64,000 nt of DNA from UBA668 sp040081465 (GCA_040081465.1 JBEBGL010000004.1:62001-126000); one strand, 5' to 3'; numbered from the stretch's first letter, positions 16,056 to 24,926 are shown. Notes: generated by a model not told the origin, from the letters alone. Program-made: numbers and translations.

Positions 16056-18214
16056 GTGAGCCGACACCGTCGACACCACTGACACTTCGCGAGTTGTCCG
16101 CGATCGGTGTCGATCGGTTGAAAGGTGTTGGTGAGAAGAAGCTGGCATCGCTACGCGAGGTCGGTGTCGAGTCTGTGCTCGATCTACTCACTACCTATCC
16201 GCGCCGCTGGGTCGACCGCACGAACGAGTGCCGCGTCAGCGATTTGCAAGCGGGTGTCGAGTCGTTGGTGCTCGTGACAGTGCGCAGCGCGACGAAGCGC
16301 GTTGGTCGTAACCGGCGCACAATCGTCGAGGCGCTGGTCGGCGATGGCAGCGGGCGGGTTCACGTCGTCTTCTTCAACCAACCGTGGCGCGAGCGGCAAC
16401 TGCAAGAGGGATTGCAGGTGGCGTTGTTCGGAAAGCCCGACGTGTATCGCGGCGGCTTGCAGATGACGAACCCAATCGTCGACCTGATCGGCGATCGCAC
16501 CGGACGAATCGTGCCGATCTATCCGCAGAGTGAGAAGGTCTCGCTGAACACGTGGGAGATCGCGGGCTGGGTAGAGGACGCGCTGAAGCGGTGCGAGGTG
16601 CGTGGTGTCGCTGATCCGGTGTCACCTGACGCGATTCGGCGCTTCGGGCTGATTGGCAGGCATCAAGCGCTGCGCAGCATTCATTTGCCAGAGACGATGG
16701 CCGAGAAGGACGAAGCACGACGCCGGCTGGCATTCGACGAACTGTTCCGCGTCCAGACGGTGTTGGTGATGCGCAAGCGTGCGCTCGAGCGCGAGTCGCG
16801 CGGCATACGCCACAACGTTTCTGGCGAGCTGACGGCTCGCTTGCGTGAAGCGTTGCCGTATGAATTGACTGGTGCGCAGACCCGGGTGATCGGCGAGATC
16901 GAGGCCGACCTAGCCGGTCCGCACCCGATGCATCGTCTGTTGCAGGGCGACGTTGGTTCCGGCAAGACGCTGGTTGCCGTGAGCGCAATGCTCACAGCGG
17001 TGCAGGGTGGTCATCAGGGCGCGTTGATGGCGCCGACGGAAGTTCTGGCGGAACAGCACGCGACCAGCGTTCGCCGTTTGGTTGAGGGCGTCACGGTGCC
17101 AGACCCCCGCAATCTGTTCGGCGATCGACCGTTGCGAGTCAATCTGTTGACCAACCGAGTTACGGGCAACGAGCGCCGCGAAGTGTTGGCAGGGTTAGCC
17201 GACGGCACGATCGACATCGCGATCGGTACACACGCGCTGATTCAAGAGGGTGTTGAGTTCCACAGCCTTGGCGTCGTGGTCGTCGACGAGCAGCACCGCT
17301 TCGGCGTGGAACAACGTGCCGCGTTGCGCGCGAAGGGCGACGGCGAACTCGTGCCCGATGTGTTGGTGATGACGGCAACACCGATCCCGCGCACGGCGGC
17401 GATGACGGTGTACGGCGATCTCGATGTCAGCGTGCTCGACGAGATGCCGCCAGGCCGTACGCCGATCGTCACCCACGCGGCCGAGGGGCCGTTGTTGGAG
17501 CAGCAAGCGTGGGCAACGGTGCGCGACGAGGTGGCGGCGGGTCGGCAGGCGTATGTCGTGTGCCCGCTGATTGAGGAGAGCGAGAAGCTAGAAGTCGCGA
17601 GCGCGCAAGAGACTTACGAGCGCTTGTCGCACGATGAGTTGAAGTGGTTGCGCCTAGCACTGCTGCACGGGCGTATGTCGTCGTCGGAGAAGGAGGCGAC
17701 GATGGATAGCTTCCGGCGCGGCGAGATCGATGTGCTGGTCGCGACGACCGTGATCGAGGTCGGCGTAGACGTCCCGAATGCAACGGTGATGGTGGTTCTC
17801 GATGCCGACCGGTTCGGAATCGCCCAGCTTCATCAGTTGCGTGGGCGCGTTGGTCGTGGCGAACACGCATCGCAGTGCTGGCTACTGACACAACAGCCCG
17901 CGCAGCCGATCGCCGGTCAGGCTGGCGGCAATCCGCGAATAGCTGCGCTCGTCGCTTCGACCGACGGTTTCGAATTAGCCGAGGTCGACCTAGAGCTGCG
18001 TGGCGAGGGCACGCTGATGAACACAGCTCAGAAGGGCCGTAGCGACCTTCGACTCGCCTCGTTGCGACGCGACCGCGAGTTAGTGGTGCAAGCGCGTCAG
18101 ACGGCATTCGAAGTCGTAGACCCCGATCCTCTGCTCGATGCCAATCCGGTTCTGCTCGACGAACTGCGCTTGCTGTTCACAGCCGACGACGAAGCGTTCC
18201 TCTTCAAGAACTAA
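16052..18214 (+). CDS. recG: ATP-dependent DNA helicase RecG
   Basis: Branch-migrating helicase of 720 residues acting on stalled forks and Holliday junctions. The N-terminal wedge/OB domain (GVGEKKLASLREVGVES, YPRRWVDR) is followed by the helicase core: LLQGDVGSGKTLVA (Walker A), MAPTEVLAEQH, VVDEQHRFGVEQR (DEQH box), VMTATPIPRTAAM and the motif VI region QLRGRVGRGEHASQCWL. The C-terminal TRG-like end is shortened but present. The start at ATG 16052 overlaps the upstream stop; the end overlaps the convergent HNH gene by 4 bases. Confidence 0.95.
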   Translation: MSEPTPSTPLTLRELSAIGVDRLKGVGEKKLASLREVGVESVLDLLTTYPRRWVDRTNECRVSDLQAGVESLVLVTVRSATKRVGRNRRTIVEALVGDGSGRVHVVFFNQPWRERQLQEGLQVALFGKPDVYRGGLQMTNPIVDLIGDRTGRIVPIYPQSEKVSLNTWEIAGWVEDALKRCEVRGVADPVSPDAIRRFGLIGRHQALRSIHLPETMAEKDEARRRLAFDELFRVQTVLVMRKRALERESRGIRHNVSGELTARLREALPYELTGAQTRVIGEIEADLAGPHPMHRLLQGDVGSGKTLVAVSAMLTAVQGGHQGALMAPTEVLAEQHATSVRRLVEGVTVPDPRNLFGDRPLRVNLLTNRVTGNERREVLAGLADGTIDIAIGTHALIQEGVEFHSLGVVVVDEQHRFGVEQRAALRAKGDGELVPDVLVMTATPIPRTAAMTVYGDLDVSVLDEMPPGRTPIVTHAAEGPLLEQQAWATVRDEVAAGRQAYVVCPLIEESEKLEVASAQETYERLSHDELKWLRLALLHGRMSSSEKEATMDSFRRGEIDVLVATTVIEVGVDVPNATVMVVLDADRFGIAQLHQLRGRVGRGEHASQCWLLTQQPAQPIAGQAGGNPRIAALVASTDGFELAEVDLELRGEGTLMNTAQKGRSDLRLASLRRDRELVVQARQTAFEVVDPDPLLDANPVLLDELRLLFTADDEAFLFKN

Positions 18215-19467
18215 GCGGCGGCTCGCCAACCGATCTCGGTTCGGTCGGGTCGGTAGTGGTGCCATTGGCCGTTGGGGTCGCGCCACGTTCGGTAGCCGCG
18301 CGATTTCCATCGGTTGTGGTGGCCGCAGGCAGGGCCACCGTTGCCGGCCGCGGTGGGACCCGCGTTGGCGAACGGCAGCACGTGATCTGCCTCGCATTGG
18401 GAAGCCGGTCTGAAACAGCCCGGCCAAATACATCGATGGCTGTGCAGCATCACTGCGTCACGCAAGGCGCCGGTAAACAGTCGCTGTTTGCGGCCAACAT
18501 CGACGACTACGCCTGCTGAATCGAGAACCACACGCCGCACATGCCCGAGGGCTGCTGCGACGAGCATGTCGTAAGGATCGATCACTACACCATCGGCCGT
18601 CTCACAACGATGCGCAGGATTCGCGGGGTCGAGTGCCTGCGGACGCTCACCTAACGCACGACGAAGATGATGTTCGAACAACTCGAAGCCGACGACGATG
18701 TTGACAACAGGTTCCGACGATGGCATGTCGCCCGACACAGCCGCGGCACCGAAGATTGCTTGCATCGCGTCGAAGCGTCGTTGCTTGTCGGTGCGTTCCA
18801 TCAAATCCACCGCCATCGCCGCACCGTGCCGCTTCACACCCGCCTCCCAATCGGCGAGCCATTCGGTACGACAGAACTGCTCGAACACCTCGATCATGCT
18901 GACGCCGGCGGCTGCTCCGCCCGTTGCGTTGAGGTAGACCCGCTCGCCGACGATCGACAAGTGGGCCTCACGCTCTCGGTGCGCCCGCTCATGGTCGCGG
19001 TGCGCGCCGTCGGCATCGGCCAGCGCCTCCCAATGCGCGAGCAGCGTGACGTAGTCGTCGTAGTCGAGCAACGAAGCTTGCGACACCAGCAGCTCTTCGG
19101 AGGCATCGAGATGCTCGGCGACACGCGGGTTCGCGACAGCCGACGCAAGTGCGTGCATCTGTGCAACGCCCAAGTCGCCGCTCGCGGCGGCCGTCGCTGC
19201 CGACTCGAACCGAGCAAGCATCCGACCGGCCCTCAGGAACCGCGATGCCTCGGCGCCCGACCAATTGCATGTCGCCCGACCCCACGCTTTCACCGATCGG
19301 TGGCCGTCGCTGGTGAACGCGCCAGTCATCGCGACCTGGTGTACCAACGTCGCCAGCGCTGCCTCCGCAATTCGCCGGTCACGATCAAGCCCGCGCGCCA
19401 GAGCTGCGAGATCGGTCGCCGACATTGCGGCCACCTGCTCGTTGGTCAGTAGCGCTTGCGAACTCAT
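18211..19467 (-). CDS. DUF222 / HNH endonuclease protein (13E12-repeat family)
   Basis: The 418-residue protein has an N-terminal DUF222 domain (alpha-helical; ATDLAALARGLDRDRR, VKAWGRATCNWSGAEASRFL) and a C-terminal HNH nuclease: CIWPGC, CEADHVLPFANAG and CGHHNRWKSRG, with both zinc-type cysteine sites and the catalytic His intact. This family is expanded in actinobacteria as the 13E12-type repeat genes and is often linked to mobile or recombining loci. It lies with MFS and TetR genes in a segment that separates recG from rsmD. The 218 bases after its start hold no gene that I can see, only a weak CCAACC/GGTTGG hairpin at 19634-19652. Confidence 0.85.
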   Translation of the reverse strand: MSSQALLTNEQVAAMSATDLAALARGLDRDRRIAEAALATLVHQVAMTGAFTSDGHRSVKAWGRATCNWSGAEASRFLRAGRMLARFESAATAAASGDLGVAQMHALASAVANPRVAEHLDASEELLVSQASLLDYDDYVTLLAHWEALADADGAHRDHERAHREREAHLSIVGERVYLNATGGAAAGVSMIEVFEQFCRTEWLADWEAGVKRHGAAMAVDLMERTDKQRRFDAMQAIFGAAAVSGDMPSSEPVVNIVVGFELFEHHLRRALGERPQALDPANPAHRCETADGVVIDPYDMLVAAALGHVRRVVLDSAGVVVDVGRKQRLFTGALRDAVMLHSHRCIWPGCFRPASQCEADHVLPFANAGPTAAGNGGPACGHHNRWKSRGYRTWRDPNGQWHHYRPDRTEIGWRAAA

Positions 19468-19685
19468 GTGCGAAGTAAATCAGAAGGGTGTGACAGGGTT
19501 AACGACCCCCTCCACTCTCAATGCGACCCTCGCCGCGACGGATTCTGGGGCTGGCTTGTTCCACTTTGACTTCTGGGGCCCATCGGTGTCGGCTTCCGGG
19601 ACGATTCAGCCCCAAAACGCGCAACCGGCATCACCAACCTCGTCCCGGTTGGCCCGTACTTAATCGAACTCGGTGTTCACGACAC

Positions 19686-21308
19686 TCAGGCCGGGATCGG
19701 CTCTAGGGATTCATGATCGTCGGCGTCGACTGATTCTGCGTCGAGCACGTCGTCTTGGCGACGCGGGCCGCGGAATAGCACGTACAGGAACGCAGCGCCG
19801 ACTATGGCTACGCCGACCCACATCGAGGCGACCCATCCATCGACGAACGCATGTTGCGCGGCGTCAACGATCCGCTTCGCGACTTGCGGGTCGAGCGACG
19901 AGCCGGCGTCGCTGACGACACCGAGTGCGGTGCCGATTCCTTCGCTCGCCGGTTCGGCGAATTCGCGCGGCACGCCTACGAGAGCGGGCTCGATCGACGA
20001 CCTATAGCCGGACGACACGATCGAGCCGAGCAGTGCCACGCCCCATGCGCCGCCGATTTCGCGGGTGGTGTCGTTGAGGGCCGAAGCAACGCCCTGCTTT
20101 TCGGCGGGCAGTGACTCGGTGATTGCTTGCGTGGACGGCGTCATCGTCAGGCCCATGCCAAGGCCCATCACCAACAAGCCAGGCAGGATCGACATGTAGC
20201 CGCCCTCCACCGAGGCGCGCAGCGCGAGCAGTGCGAGGCCAAGTCCGGCGAACAGCAGGCCGGCGAGGATCGTTTTGCGCGAACCGATCCGGTTGGAGAG
20301 ACGCGGAGCGGCAAGCGTCGACGTCGGCATCATCACGAACATCAGCGGCAGGATCGCTGCGGCCGAACGCAAGGCTGACCAGCCGAGGATCGCTTGGAAG
20401 TACGGGAACAGCACAATGAAGATGCCGAACATCACGGCGAACATGATCATGATCGCCAGTGCGCCGGCAGCAAGCCCGCGGTTCTTGAACGTGCGCACGT
20501 CGAGGAGGGGAGCGTCACTACGAAGCTCCCACGCAACGAAACCCAACGCGGCGACGATGCCAACCACTAGTCCGACGACTGTGATCGGATCGGACCAGCC
20601 GCGCTCTGGACCTTCGTGAATGCCAAGCACGATTCCGCCGATCGCGAACAGAGAGAGAATCGATCCGCCGACGTCGAACGGATGATTCGAGTGCTCACGT
20701 GAGTTCGGTACTGCACGCATGGCGAAAGCAAACGCGGACGCGACCAGCGCGACCGGAAGCACGAATGCCCATCGCCATGTGGCGACATCGACCATCAACG
20801 CGGCGACGAACATGCCGAGCATTCCGCCACCGCCTGCGACACCAGCCCAGACGCCGATCGCTTGGGCGCGCTCTTCTGCAGGGAAGCTGGACGTGATCAC
20901 TGAGAGCGTGACCGGCATGATCATCGCCGCCGCGGCACCGCCAAGACCTCGCGCGAACAACAACATTGCGGACGACTGAGCGAACGCGGCGAGCACACTC
21001 GACACACCGAACAGGCTGAGGCCGACTAGCAGCACGGGCTTGCGACCCCAACGGTCGCCGATCGCTCCGATCGGCATCAAGAGCGCGGCCAACGCCAACG
21101 TGTAGATGTTGACGATCCAGAGCACGGTGCCTTGCGAGGCGTTGAAATCGATCGCCAGGTTCTGCTGTGCGACGTTGAGAATCGACACGGACGCGATCAC
21201 GGCCATCAGCGACAGGCACATCGCGATCAGGATGTTGCGCTTGCGTGCCGCATCGAGCACAACACCCGTATCGGGGCCGGCTCCGTGAGCAATCGAGGTA
21301 GAGGTCAT
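19686..21308 (-). CDS. DHA2-type MFS multidrug exporter
   Basis: Proton-driven drug exporter of 540 residues with the 14-helix pattern of the EmrB/QacA (DHA2) branch. Motif A is seen as GAIGDRWGRKPVLL after helix 2, the helix-5 motif C region as WAGVAGGGGMLGMFVAA, and the N-terminus as NILIAMCLSLMAVIASVSILNVAQ cut into shorter hydrophobic blocks. It lies divergent from a TetR regulator with an operator between them; SD-like AAGGA sits ~8 bases before the ATG. The substrate is unknown. Confidence 0.88.
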   Translation of the reverse strand: MTSTSIAHGAGPDTGVVLDAARKRNILIAMCLSLMAVIASVSILNVAQQNLAIDFNASQGTVLWIVNIYTLALAALLMPIGAIGDRWGRKPVLLVGLSLFGVSSVLAAFAQSSAMLLFARGLGGAAAAMIMPVTLSVITSSFPAEERAQAIGVWAGVAGGGGMLGMFVAALMVDVATWRWAFVLPVALVASAFAFAMRAVPNSREHSNHPFDVGGSILSLFAIGGIVLGIHEGPERGWSDPITVVGLVVGIVAALGFVAWELRSDAPLLDVRTFKNRGLAAGALAIMIMFAVMFGIFIVLFPYFQAILGWSALRSAAAILPLMFVMMPTSTLAAPRLSNRIGSRKTILAGLLFAGLGLALLALRASVEGGYMSILPGLLVMGLGMGLTMTPSTQAITESLPAEKQGVASALNDTTREIGGAWGVALLGSIVSSGYRSSIEPALVGVPREFAEPASEGIGTALGVVSDAGSSLDPQVAKRIVDAAQHAFVDGWVASMWVGVAIVGAAFLYVLFRGPRRQDDVLDAESVDADDHESLEPIPA

Positions 21309-21343
21309 CGGGGTTTCCTTCGCTGGGGGATTGCGATTTGTGA

Positions 21344-21365
21344 AACGAGACGGTATCGTAGCGTT
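21344..21365. promoter_or_regulatory. Putative TetR-type operator, 22-bp interrupted palindrome
   Basis: The sequence reads AACG-2-ACG-4-CGT-2-CGTT with all seven base pairs of both half-sites matching. It lies in the 60-base gap between the divergent exporter and TetR genes and covers TATCGT (21354-21359), a -10 candidate 9 bases before the TetR ATG. On the minus strand the same site contains TACGAT for the exporter. Binding by the neighbouring regulator would repress both genes. Confidence 0.55.
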
Positions 21366-21368
21366 CTG

Positions 21369-21989
21369 ATGAGCACAACCTCGACCGAGAAGCTTGTGGT
21401 GGTACCCCCCGCCACCACAGCTCCGGTCGATGCGCGTGTCGAGCGCAGCCGAGCCAAGTTGCTCGCTGCTGCGACTGAGTTACTCGTTGCGGCCGGCCCG
21501 GCAGCGCTGACGGTCGATGCTGTGGCCGAGCGGTCGGGAGTCGCGAAGTCGACGCTCTATCGCCACTGGCCGTCGCGCGAGGCGCTGATGATCGACGTGT
21601 TGCGCGAGAACATGCCGTGCATTCCCGAGTTCGACAGGAGTCTTGGCTTCGAGAAGCGTCTGCGCGGCTATCTGCGTGCGCTCGCCGACACGTTCGCCGA
21701 TCCCGAGTGGGCGCGAATCCTCCCAGCGCTGTTCTCGCTCAAATCACAGTGCGCTGAGATCGGCGCGCTCACCGACACGGACCGCGACGAGAAGGTGGCG
21801 ATGCTCACCGAACTTCTCGATGCCGGTGCCGCCGAAGGAGTGATCCCCGCTGGACTCGACCCACACTCGGTCGCGGCGATGCTGGTCGGTCCGCTGATGA
21901 TGTGCGTGCTGACGGGCGAGAGCGACACGGTGCACCAGGTCGCCGAGTTCACGGCCGACCGCTTCTTGGCCAGCTATCGCCACGCCTAG
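21369..21989 (+). CDS. TetR-family transcriptional regulator
   Basis: The 206-residue protein has an N-terminal helix-turn-helix (ARVERSRAKLLAAATELL, then VDAVAERSGVAKSTLYRHW at ~55-73), the typical TetR DNA-binding fold, and a C-terminal ligand domain of the TetR_C_11-like type. ATG 21369 is right after the operator. Its divergent neighbour is a DHA2 exporter, so I infer drug-inducible local repression. Its last 4 bases overlap the convergent zinc-ribbon gene. Confidence 0.88.
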   Translation: MSTTSTEKLVVVPPATTAPVDARVERSRAKLLAAATELLVAAGPAALTVDAVAERSGVAKSTLYRHWPSREALMIDVLRENMPCIPEFDRSLGFEKRLRGYLRALADTFADPEWARILPALFSLKSQCAEIGALTDTDRDEKVAMLTELLDAGAAEGVIPAGLDPHSVAAMLVGPLMMCVLTGESDTVHQVAEFTADRFLASYRHA

Positions 21990-22150
21990 TCGCTTGAATC
22001 GTCGTCCGGCAGCACAAGGTCCCAGCGGTCGCGACAGTCTTGGCAGCGGTAGGCGATCACGTCGCCTGGGAACCATGGACCCTCAGTTGTCAGCAGAAAA
22101 CAGCGCCCACCGCAATCGACGCAGTCGATGGTGGGTTCCGGCGTCAACAC
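21986..22150 (-). CDS. Small zinc-ribbon protein
   Basis: The 54-residue protein begins VLTPEPTIDCVDCGGRC and ends YRCQDCRDRWDLVLPDD. Two CxxC pairs about 28 residues apart form a zinc ribbon. The start GTG 22150 is supported by a minus-strand CAGACT 6 bases upstream. Function unknown; small ribbons of this type occur next to rsmD in related actinobacteria as far as I recall, but I cannot assign a role. Confidence 0.6.
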   Translation of the reverse strand: MLTPEPTIDCVDCGGRCFLLTTEGPWFPGDVIAYRCQDCRDRWDLVLPDDDSSD

Positions 22151-22155
22151 GGCCG

Positions 22156-22162
22156 TAGTCTG
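22156..22162. promoter_or_regulatory. Divergent leaderless promoters sharing one element
   Basis: Plus strand: TAGTCT (22156-22161), 7 bases to ATG 22169 (rsmD). Minus strand: CAGACT (22162-22157), 6 bases to GTG 22150 (zinc ribbon). Both -10 boxes are the two strands of the same bases, and only 18 bases separate the start codons. Confidence 0.5.
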
Positions 22163-22168
22163 CCCGCG

Positions 22169-22687
22169 ATGCGTGTGATTGCGGGCGAGTTCTCGGGGCG
22201 CAAACTGGTTGCACCGGAAGGTACGACCACTCGGCCAACCACCGACAAGGTGCGCCAGGCACTCTTCAACTCGCTTACCAGCATGGGTGTCATCGAGGGT
22301 GCCGTAGTTGCGGATCTTTATGCGGGCTCCGGCGCGCTCGGCATTGAGGCGCTGTCGCGCGGCGCGGAGCGATGCATATTCGTCGAGCGCGACCGATCGG
22401 CGTTGACGGCGCTCCGACAGAACATCGCTGCACTCGGCATCGAGGATCGTTGCACCGTCACCGCGTCCGACGTCATGGCGTGGGTGCCGGCGATGCGCAA
22501 CGTCGACATCGCGTTCATCGATCCGCCGTACGCGTTCGACGGGTGGCCCGCGTTGCTCGCGATGGTCGACGTCGAGCTGGTGATCGCTGAGGCCGACGAC
22601 CCGGTGGACGCTCCCGAGGGATGGGAGCAGCTGCGCAGTCGCCGATACGGAAGGACCTGGGTCACCACACTGCAACGGCTAGCCTGA
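22169..22687 (+). CDS. rsmD: 16S rRNA (guanine-966-N2)-methyltransferase
   Basis: The 172-residue protein starts MRVIAGEFSGRKLVAPEG, the RsmD signature, with TRPTTDKVRQALFN, the SAM loop VADLYAGSGALGIEALSRGA and the catalytic FIDPPY. It methylates G966 of 16S rRNA in the assembling 30S subunit. ATG 22169 is 7 bases from a TAGTCT -10 box. It is followed 8 bases later by coaD, a common pairing. Confidence 0.92.
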   Translation: MRVIAGEFSGRKLVAPEGTTTRPTTDKVRQALFNSLTSMGVIEGAVVADLYAGSGALGIEALSRGAERCIFVERDRSALTALRQNIAALGIEDRCTVTASDVMAWVPAMRNVDIAFIDPPYAFDGWPALLAMVDVELVIAEADDPVDAPEGWEQLRSRRYGRTWVTTLQRLA

Positions 22688-22695
22688 GGGCCGCG

Positions 22696-23193
22696 ATGGC
22701 CACGGTTCTCTATCCCGGCAGCTTCGATCCGCTGCACCTTGGCCACATCGACGTAATCGAGCAATCGGTTGCCCTGTTCGGCAAGGTCATCGTCGGTGTC
22801 ATGCACAACCCCGGCAAGCCCAGCGGCATGTTCACGCTTGAAGAGCGCACCGAGATGATCATCGCCAGCATCTCGTACCTGCCGTCCGTGAAGGTGGTTG
22901 GCTTCGAGGGCTTGGCCGTCGATGCGGTCAAGCAGGTGAAGGCGGCCTTCATCGTCAAGGGTCTGCGCACCGGAGGCGACTTCGAGGTCGAGCAGCAGAT
23001 GGCTCACACGAACCACGCCGTCAGCGGCGTTCGAACCGTCTACCTGCCGTGCAAACCAGCGCTGGTGTCGATTAGTAGTCGCTTCATACGTGAGATCGCA
23101 CAGTACGGTGGGGATGTCACGTCGCTGGTGCCCGCGCCGGTCGCCAGCAAACTGGCCAAACTGTTCCCCAATAGTGCACGACAGGGCAAGTAA
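22696..23193 (+). CDS. coaD: Phosphopantetheine adenylyltransferase
   Basis: Penultimate step of coenzyme A synthesis (ATP + 4'-phosphopantetheine to dephospho-CoA). The 165-residue protein has the nucleotidyl-transferase motif YPGSFDPLHLGHIDVI (T/HxGH), KGLRTGGDFEVEQQMAHTN and the C-terminal SISSRFIREIAQYGGDVTSLV. Complete and of family length. Confidence 0.95.
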   Translation: MATVLYPGSFDPLHLGHIDVIEQSVALFGKVIVGVMHNPGKPSGMFTLEERTEMIIASISYLPSVKVVGFEGLAVDAVKQVKAAFIVKGLRTGGDFEVEQQMAHTNHAVSGVRTVYLPCKPALVSISSRFIREIAQYGGDVTSLVPAPVASKLAKLFPNSARQGK

Positions 23194-23209
23194 CGACAGT
23201 GAGCTGGGC

Positions 23210-23809
23210 ATGAGCTACGACGACGGTTACGACGACGAGGAATACGAGGACGAGCCCGAGGACTCGGACGCGTACGTCCGCGGCACGAACGGCTACGTCG
23301 GCGACGCCGAGGCTCTCCTGCGTCGAGCGGTCGATGTCATCGCAACAGCACCGACGATGCCGCTGTCGTCATCGCCACGAATCGACCGCGACGAGATCAT
23401 CGAATTGCTCGAGGAGGCGCTCGCGCGCCTTCCTGATGAGATGCGCCAAGCGCGTTGGATGATCAAAGAGCGCCAGGAATTCGTCGCCAAGACCCGTCGC
23501 GAAGCCGACGAGTTGTTGGAGTCTGCCCGTGTGCAGGCCGAACGCATGGTGCAGCGCACTGAGGTCGTGCGTGCCGCCGAGCAGCGCGCTCGCGGAGTCA
23601 GCGAAGCATCCGAGAGCGATGCGCGCCGCTTGCGTCACGAGACCGAAGACTTCCTCGATCAACGACTCGGCAGCTTCGAGATCCTTCTCGACAAGCTCAC
23701 CAAGACGGTGCAAGCGGGTCGTGCTCGTTTGGCAATCGGCGAGCATCGCGAAGTCGAAGAAGTCGACGAAGACGATCCCACCAAGGCCTTCTTCGACCAA
23801 GACCGGTAG
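23210..23809 (+). CDS. SepIVA-like DivIVA-family cell division protein
   Basis: The 199-residue protein has a very acidic Tyr/Asp/Glu N-terminus (~1-25), then a helical region from ~65 to 175 with coiled-coil character (IIELLEEALARLPDEMRQA, RREADELLESARVQAERMVQ), and an acidic end. Together with its place right after coaD and before the DUF177 gene, this matches the actinobacterial SepIVA/DivIVA-like protein that acts in polar growth and septation. Homology is inferred from context and composition, so the symbol is left blank. Confidence 0.7.
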   Translation: MSYDDGYDDEEYEDEPEDSDAYVRGTNGYVGDAEALLRRAVDVIATAPTMPLSSSPRIDRDEIIELLEEALARLPDEMRQARWMIKERQEFVAKTRREADELLESARVQAERMVQRTEVVRAAEQRARGVSEASESDARRLRHETEDFLDQRLGSFEILLDKLTKTVQAGRARLAIGEHREVEEVDEDDPTKAFFDQDR

Positions 23810-23816
23810 GTGCACC

Positions 23817-24335
23817 GTGAACCCATTGTTGGTTAACGCTGCCGAGTTACTTCGCCGCCCAGGCAGCGATCGCACGGTCGAATTGTCGGTTCCGCTTGCA
23901 GAACTTGGCGTCGTCGACGCGACACGATTCGTAGAAGATGCGGAAGTGACGGTGCAGTTGCGCTTGGATTCGCTGAGCGACGGCATCGTCGTCGATGGCG
24001 TGTTGCGAACTCCGTGGATCGGTGTATGTCGGCGTTGCCTAGTCGACACGTCAGGCGTTGCCGAGAGCGACGTGCACGAGCTGTATCAGAAGGTCGTGAC
24101 CGCGACAGACGCATTCGAAATGATCGGCGATCAACTCGACTTACGACCGCTAGTCCGAGAAGTTGTGCTTCTCGACGCGCCATCAACTCCGCTGTGCCGC
24201 CCGGACTGCGCCGGCCTATGCCCAACATGCGGAGTGGACCGCAATAGTCAAACCTGCGAGTGCGAGCCCCCACCAGTAGACCCAAGATGGTCAGCACTGG
24301 ACGCCCTGAAGGGTTCGGTCGAGTCGCCCGAGTGA
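23817..24335 (+). CDS. DUF177 (YceD) family protein
   Basis: The 172-residue protein has VGDQ-like and C-terminal Cys signatures of DUF177: GVCRRCLVDTSG, LRPLVREVVLLDAPSTPLC and the zinc-like cluster CAGLCPTCGVDRN with CEC. The family lies next to rpmF in most bacteria and has been linked to 23S rRNA accumulation and L32. GTG 23817 is chosen as the start, 8 bases after the upstream stop. Its genomic partner rpmF begins about 400 bases further on, beyond an antisense membrane gene. Confidence 0.85.
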   Translation: MNPLLVNAAELLRRPGSDRTVELSVPLAELGVVDATRFVEDAEVTVQLRLDSLSDGIVVDGVLRTPWIGVCRRCLVDTSGVAESDVHELYQKVVTATDAFEMIGDQLDLRPLVREVVLLDAPSTPLCRPDCAGLCPTCGVDRNSQTCECEPPPVDPRWSALDALKGSVESPE

Positions 24336-24346
24336 CGTCGCCCGAA

Positions 24347-24592
24347 TCACTCCGGCCGCGTACGAATGAGCGAGATGATCGTCAACACGAGACCGACCAC
24401 GAGGATGATCGCCATGAGGCCAAGCCACATCGCGGTCAGGCCGATGCCAATGTTGCCGTACCTGCGTTCCAGGTGGGTCGACGCGTCTGGCGATGTCGCC
24501 GGCCCAACCCCGAAGTAGGGAAGACTCGCAAGAATCGCACCGACTACAGCCGCCAGCACCACCCAGGGACCGTCTCCTAGTCGTTGACGCAT
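24347..24592 (-). CDS. Two-helix membrane protein
   Basis: The 81-residue protein has two hydrophobic segments (WVVLAAVVGAILASLPYF at ~10-27 and WLGLMAIILVVGLVLTIISL at ~56-75) separated by a polar loop. Support for it being a real gene is a minus-strand TACCCT 6 bases upstream of its ATG. It sits antisense between DUF177 and rpmF. No family recognised. Confidence 0.6.
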   Translation of the reverse strand: MRQRLGDGPWVVLAAVVGAILASLPYFGVGPATSPDASTHLERRYGNIGIGLTAMWLGLMAIILVVGLVLTIISLIRTRPE

Positions 24593-24598
24593 CAGGCC

Positions 24599-24604
24599 AG
24601 GGTA
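24599..24604 (-). promoter_or_regulatory. Leaderless -10 (TACCCT) for the small membrane protein
   Basis: Minus-strand TACCCT is followed by 6 bases (GGCCTG) and the ATG at 24592. Confidence 0.45.
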
Positions 24605-24673
24605 CGCACGTGCTCCTCCATCGGCGCTTTGAACTCCGCCATCGCTAGGTTTCAAGGGGCGTTGATCGGCCGC

Positions 24674-24679
24674 TAACCT
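24674..24679 (+). promoter_or_regulatory. Probable promoter of rpmF operon (GCTAACCT)
   Basis: TAACCT preceded by GC occurs here, about 57 bases upstream of rpmF. The same GCTAACCT octamer precedes acpP (25921) and potA (31320). A GGAG Shine-Dalgarno sits at 24728-24731, 5 bases before the rpmF ATG, so this would be a leadered transcript. Confidence 0.4.
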
Positions 24680-24736
24680 CGTCAGAGCACCTTTTCGGCC
24701 CTGCCGGGAAGCTTCCTCGCTAGTTCCGGAGTCATC

Positions 24737-24916
24737 ATGGCTGTTCCTAAGAAGAAGAAGTCGAAGTCCAAGACGCGCAGCCACCGTGCTGGCGCGTGGC
24801 GCCTGGCAATCCCGGCACGCAGCATCTGCCCGCGTTGCTCGGCCGCCAAGACTCCTCACACCGTGTGCCCAAGCTGCGGTTGGTACAAGGACCGCATCGC
24901 CGTCGAAGTTGGCTGA
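24737..24916 (+). CDS. rpmF: 50S ribosomal protein L32 (zinc-binding type)
   Basis: The 59-residue protein begins MAVPKKKKSKSKTRSHRAG, then has ICPRCSAAKTPHTVCPSCGWYKDR. The two CxxC pairs form the L32 zinc finger. It is the first gene of a set rpmF-plsX-acpP-rnc-mutM. The GGAG at 24728 provides the ribosome-binding site. Confidence 0.95.
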   Translation: MAVPKKKKSKSKTRSHRAGAWRLAIPARSICPRCSAAKTPHTVCPSCGWYKDRIAVEVG

Positions 24917-24926
24917 GCCAGCCGTC

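Noticed and set aside
18211..19467. Transposase or group II intron endonuclease
   Set aside because: The HNH protein has a DUF222 domain and no inverted repeats, target duplication or reverse transcriptase nearby.
19468..19685. Possible small gene or RNA between the HNH and MFS genes
   Set aside because: No frame with a start signal, and only a weak 6-bp hairpin; nothing that can be supported.
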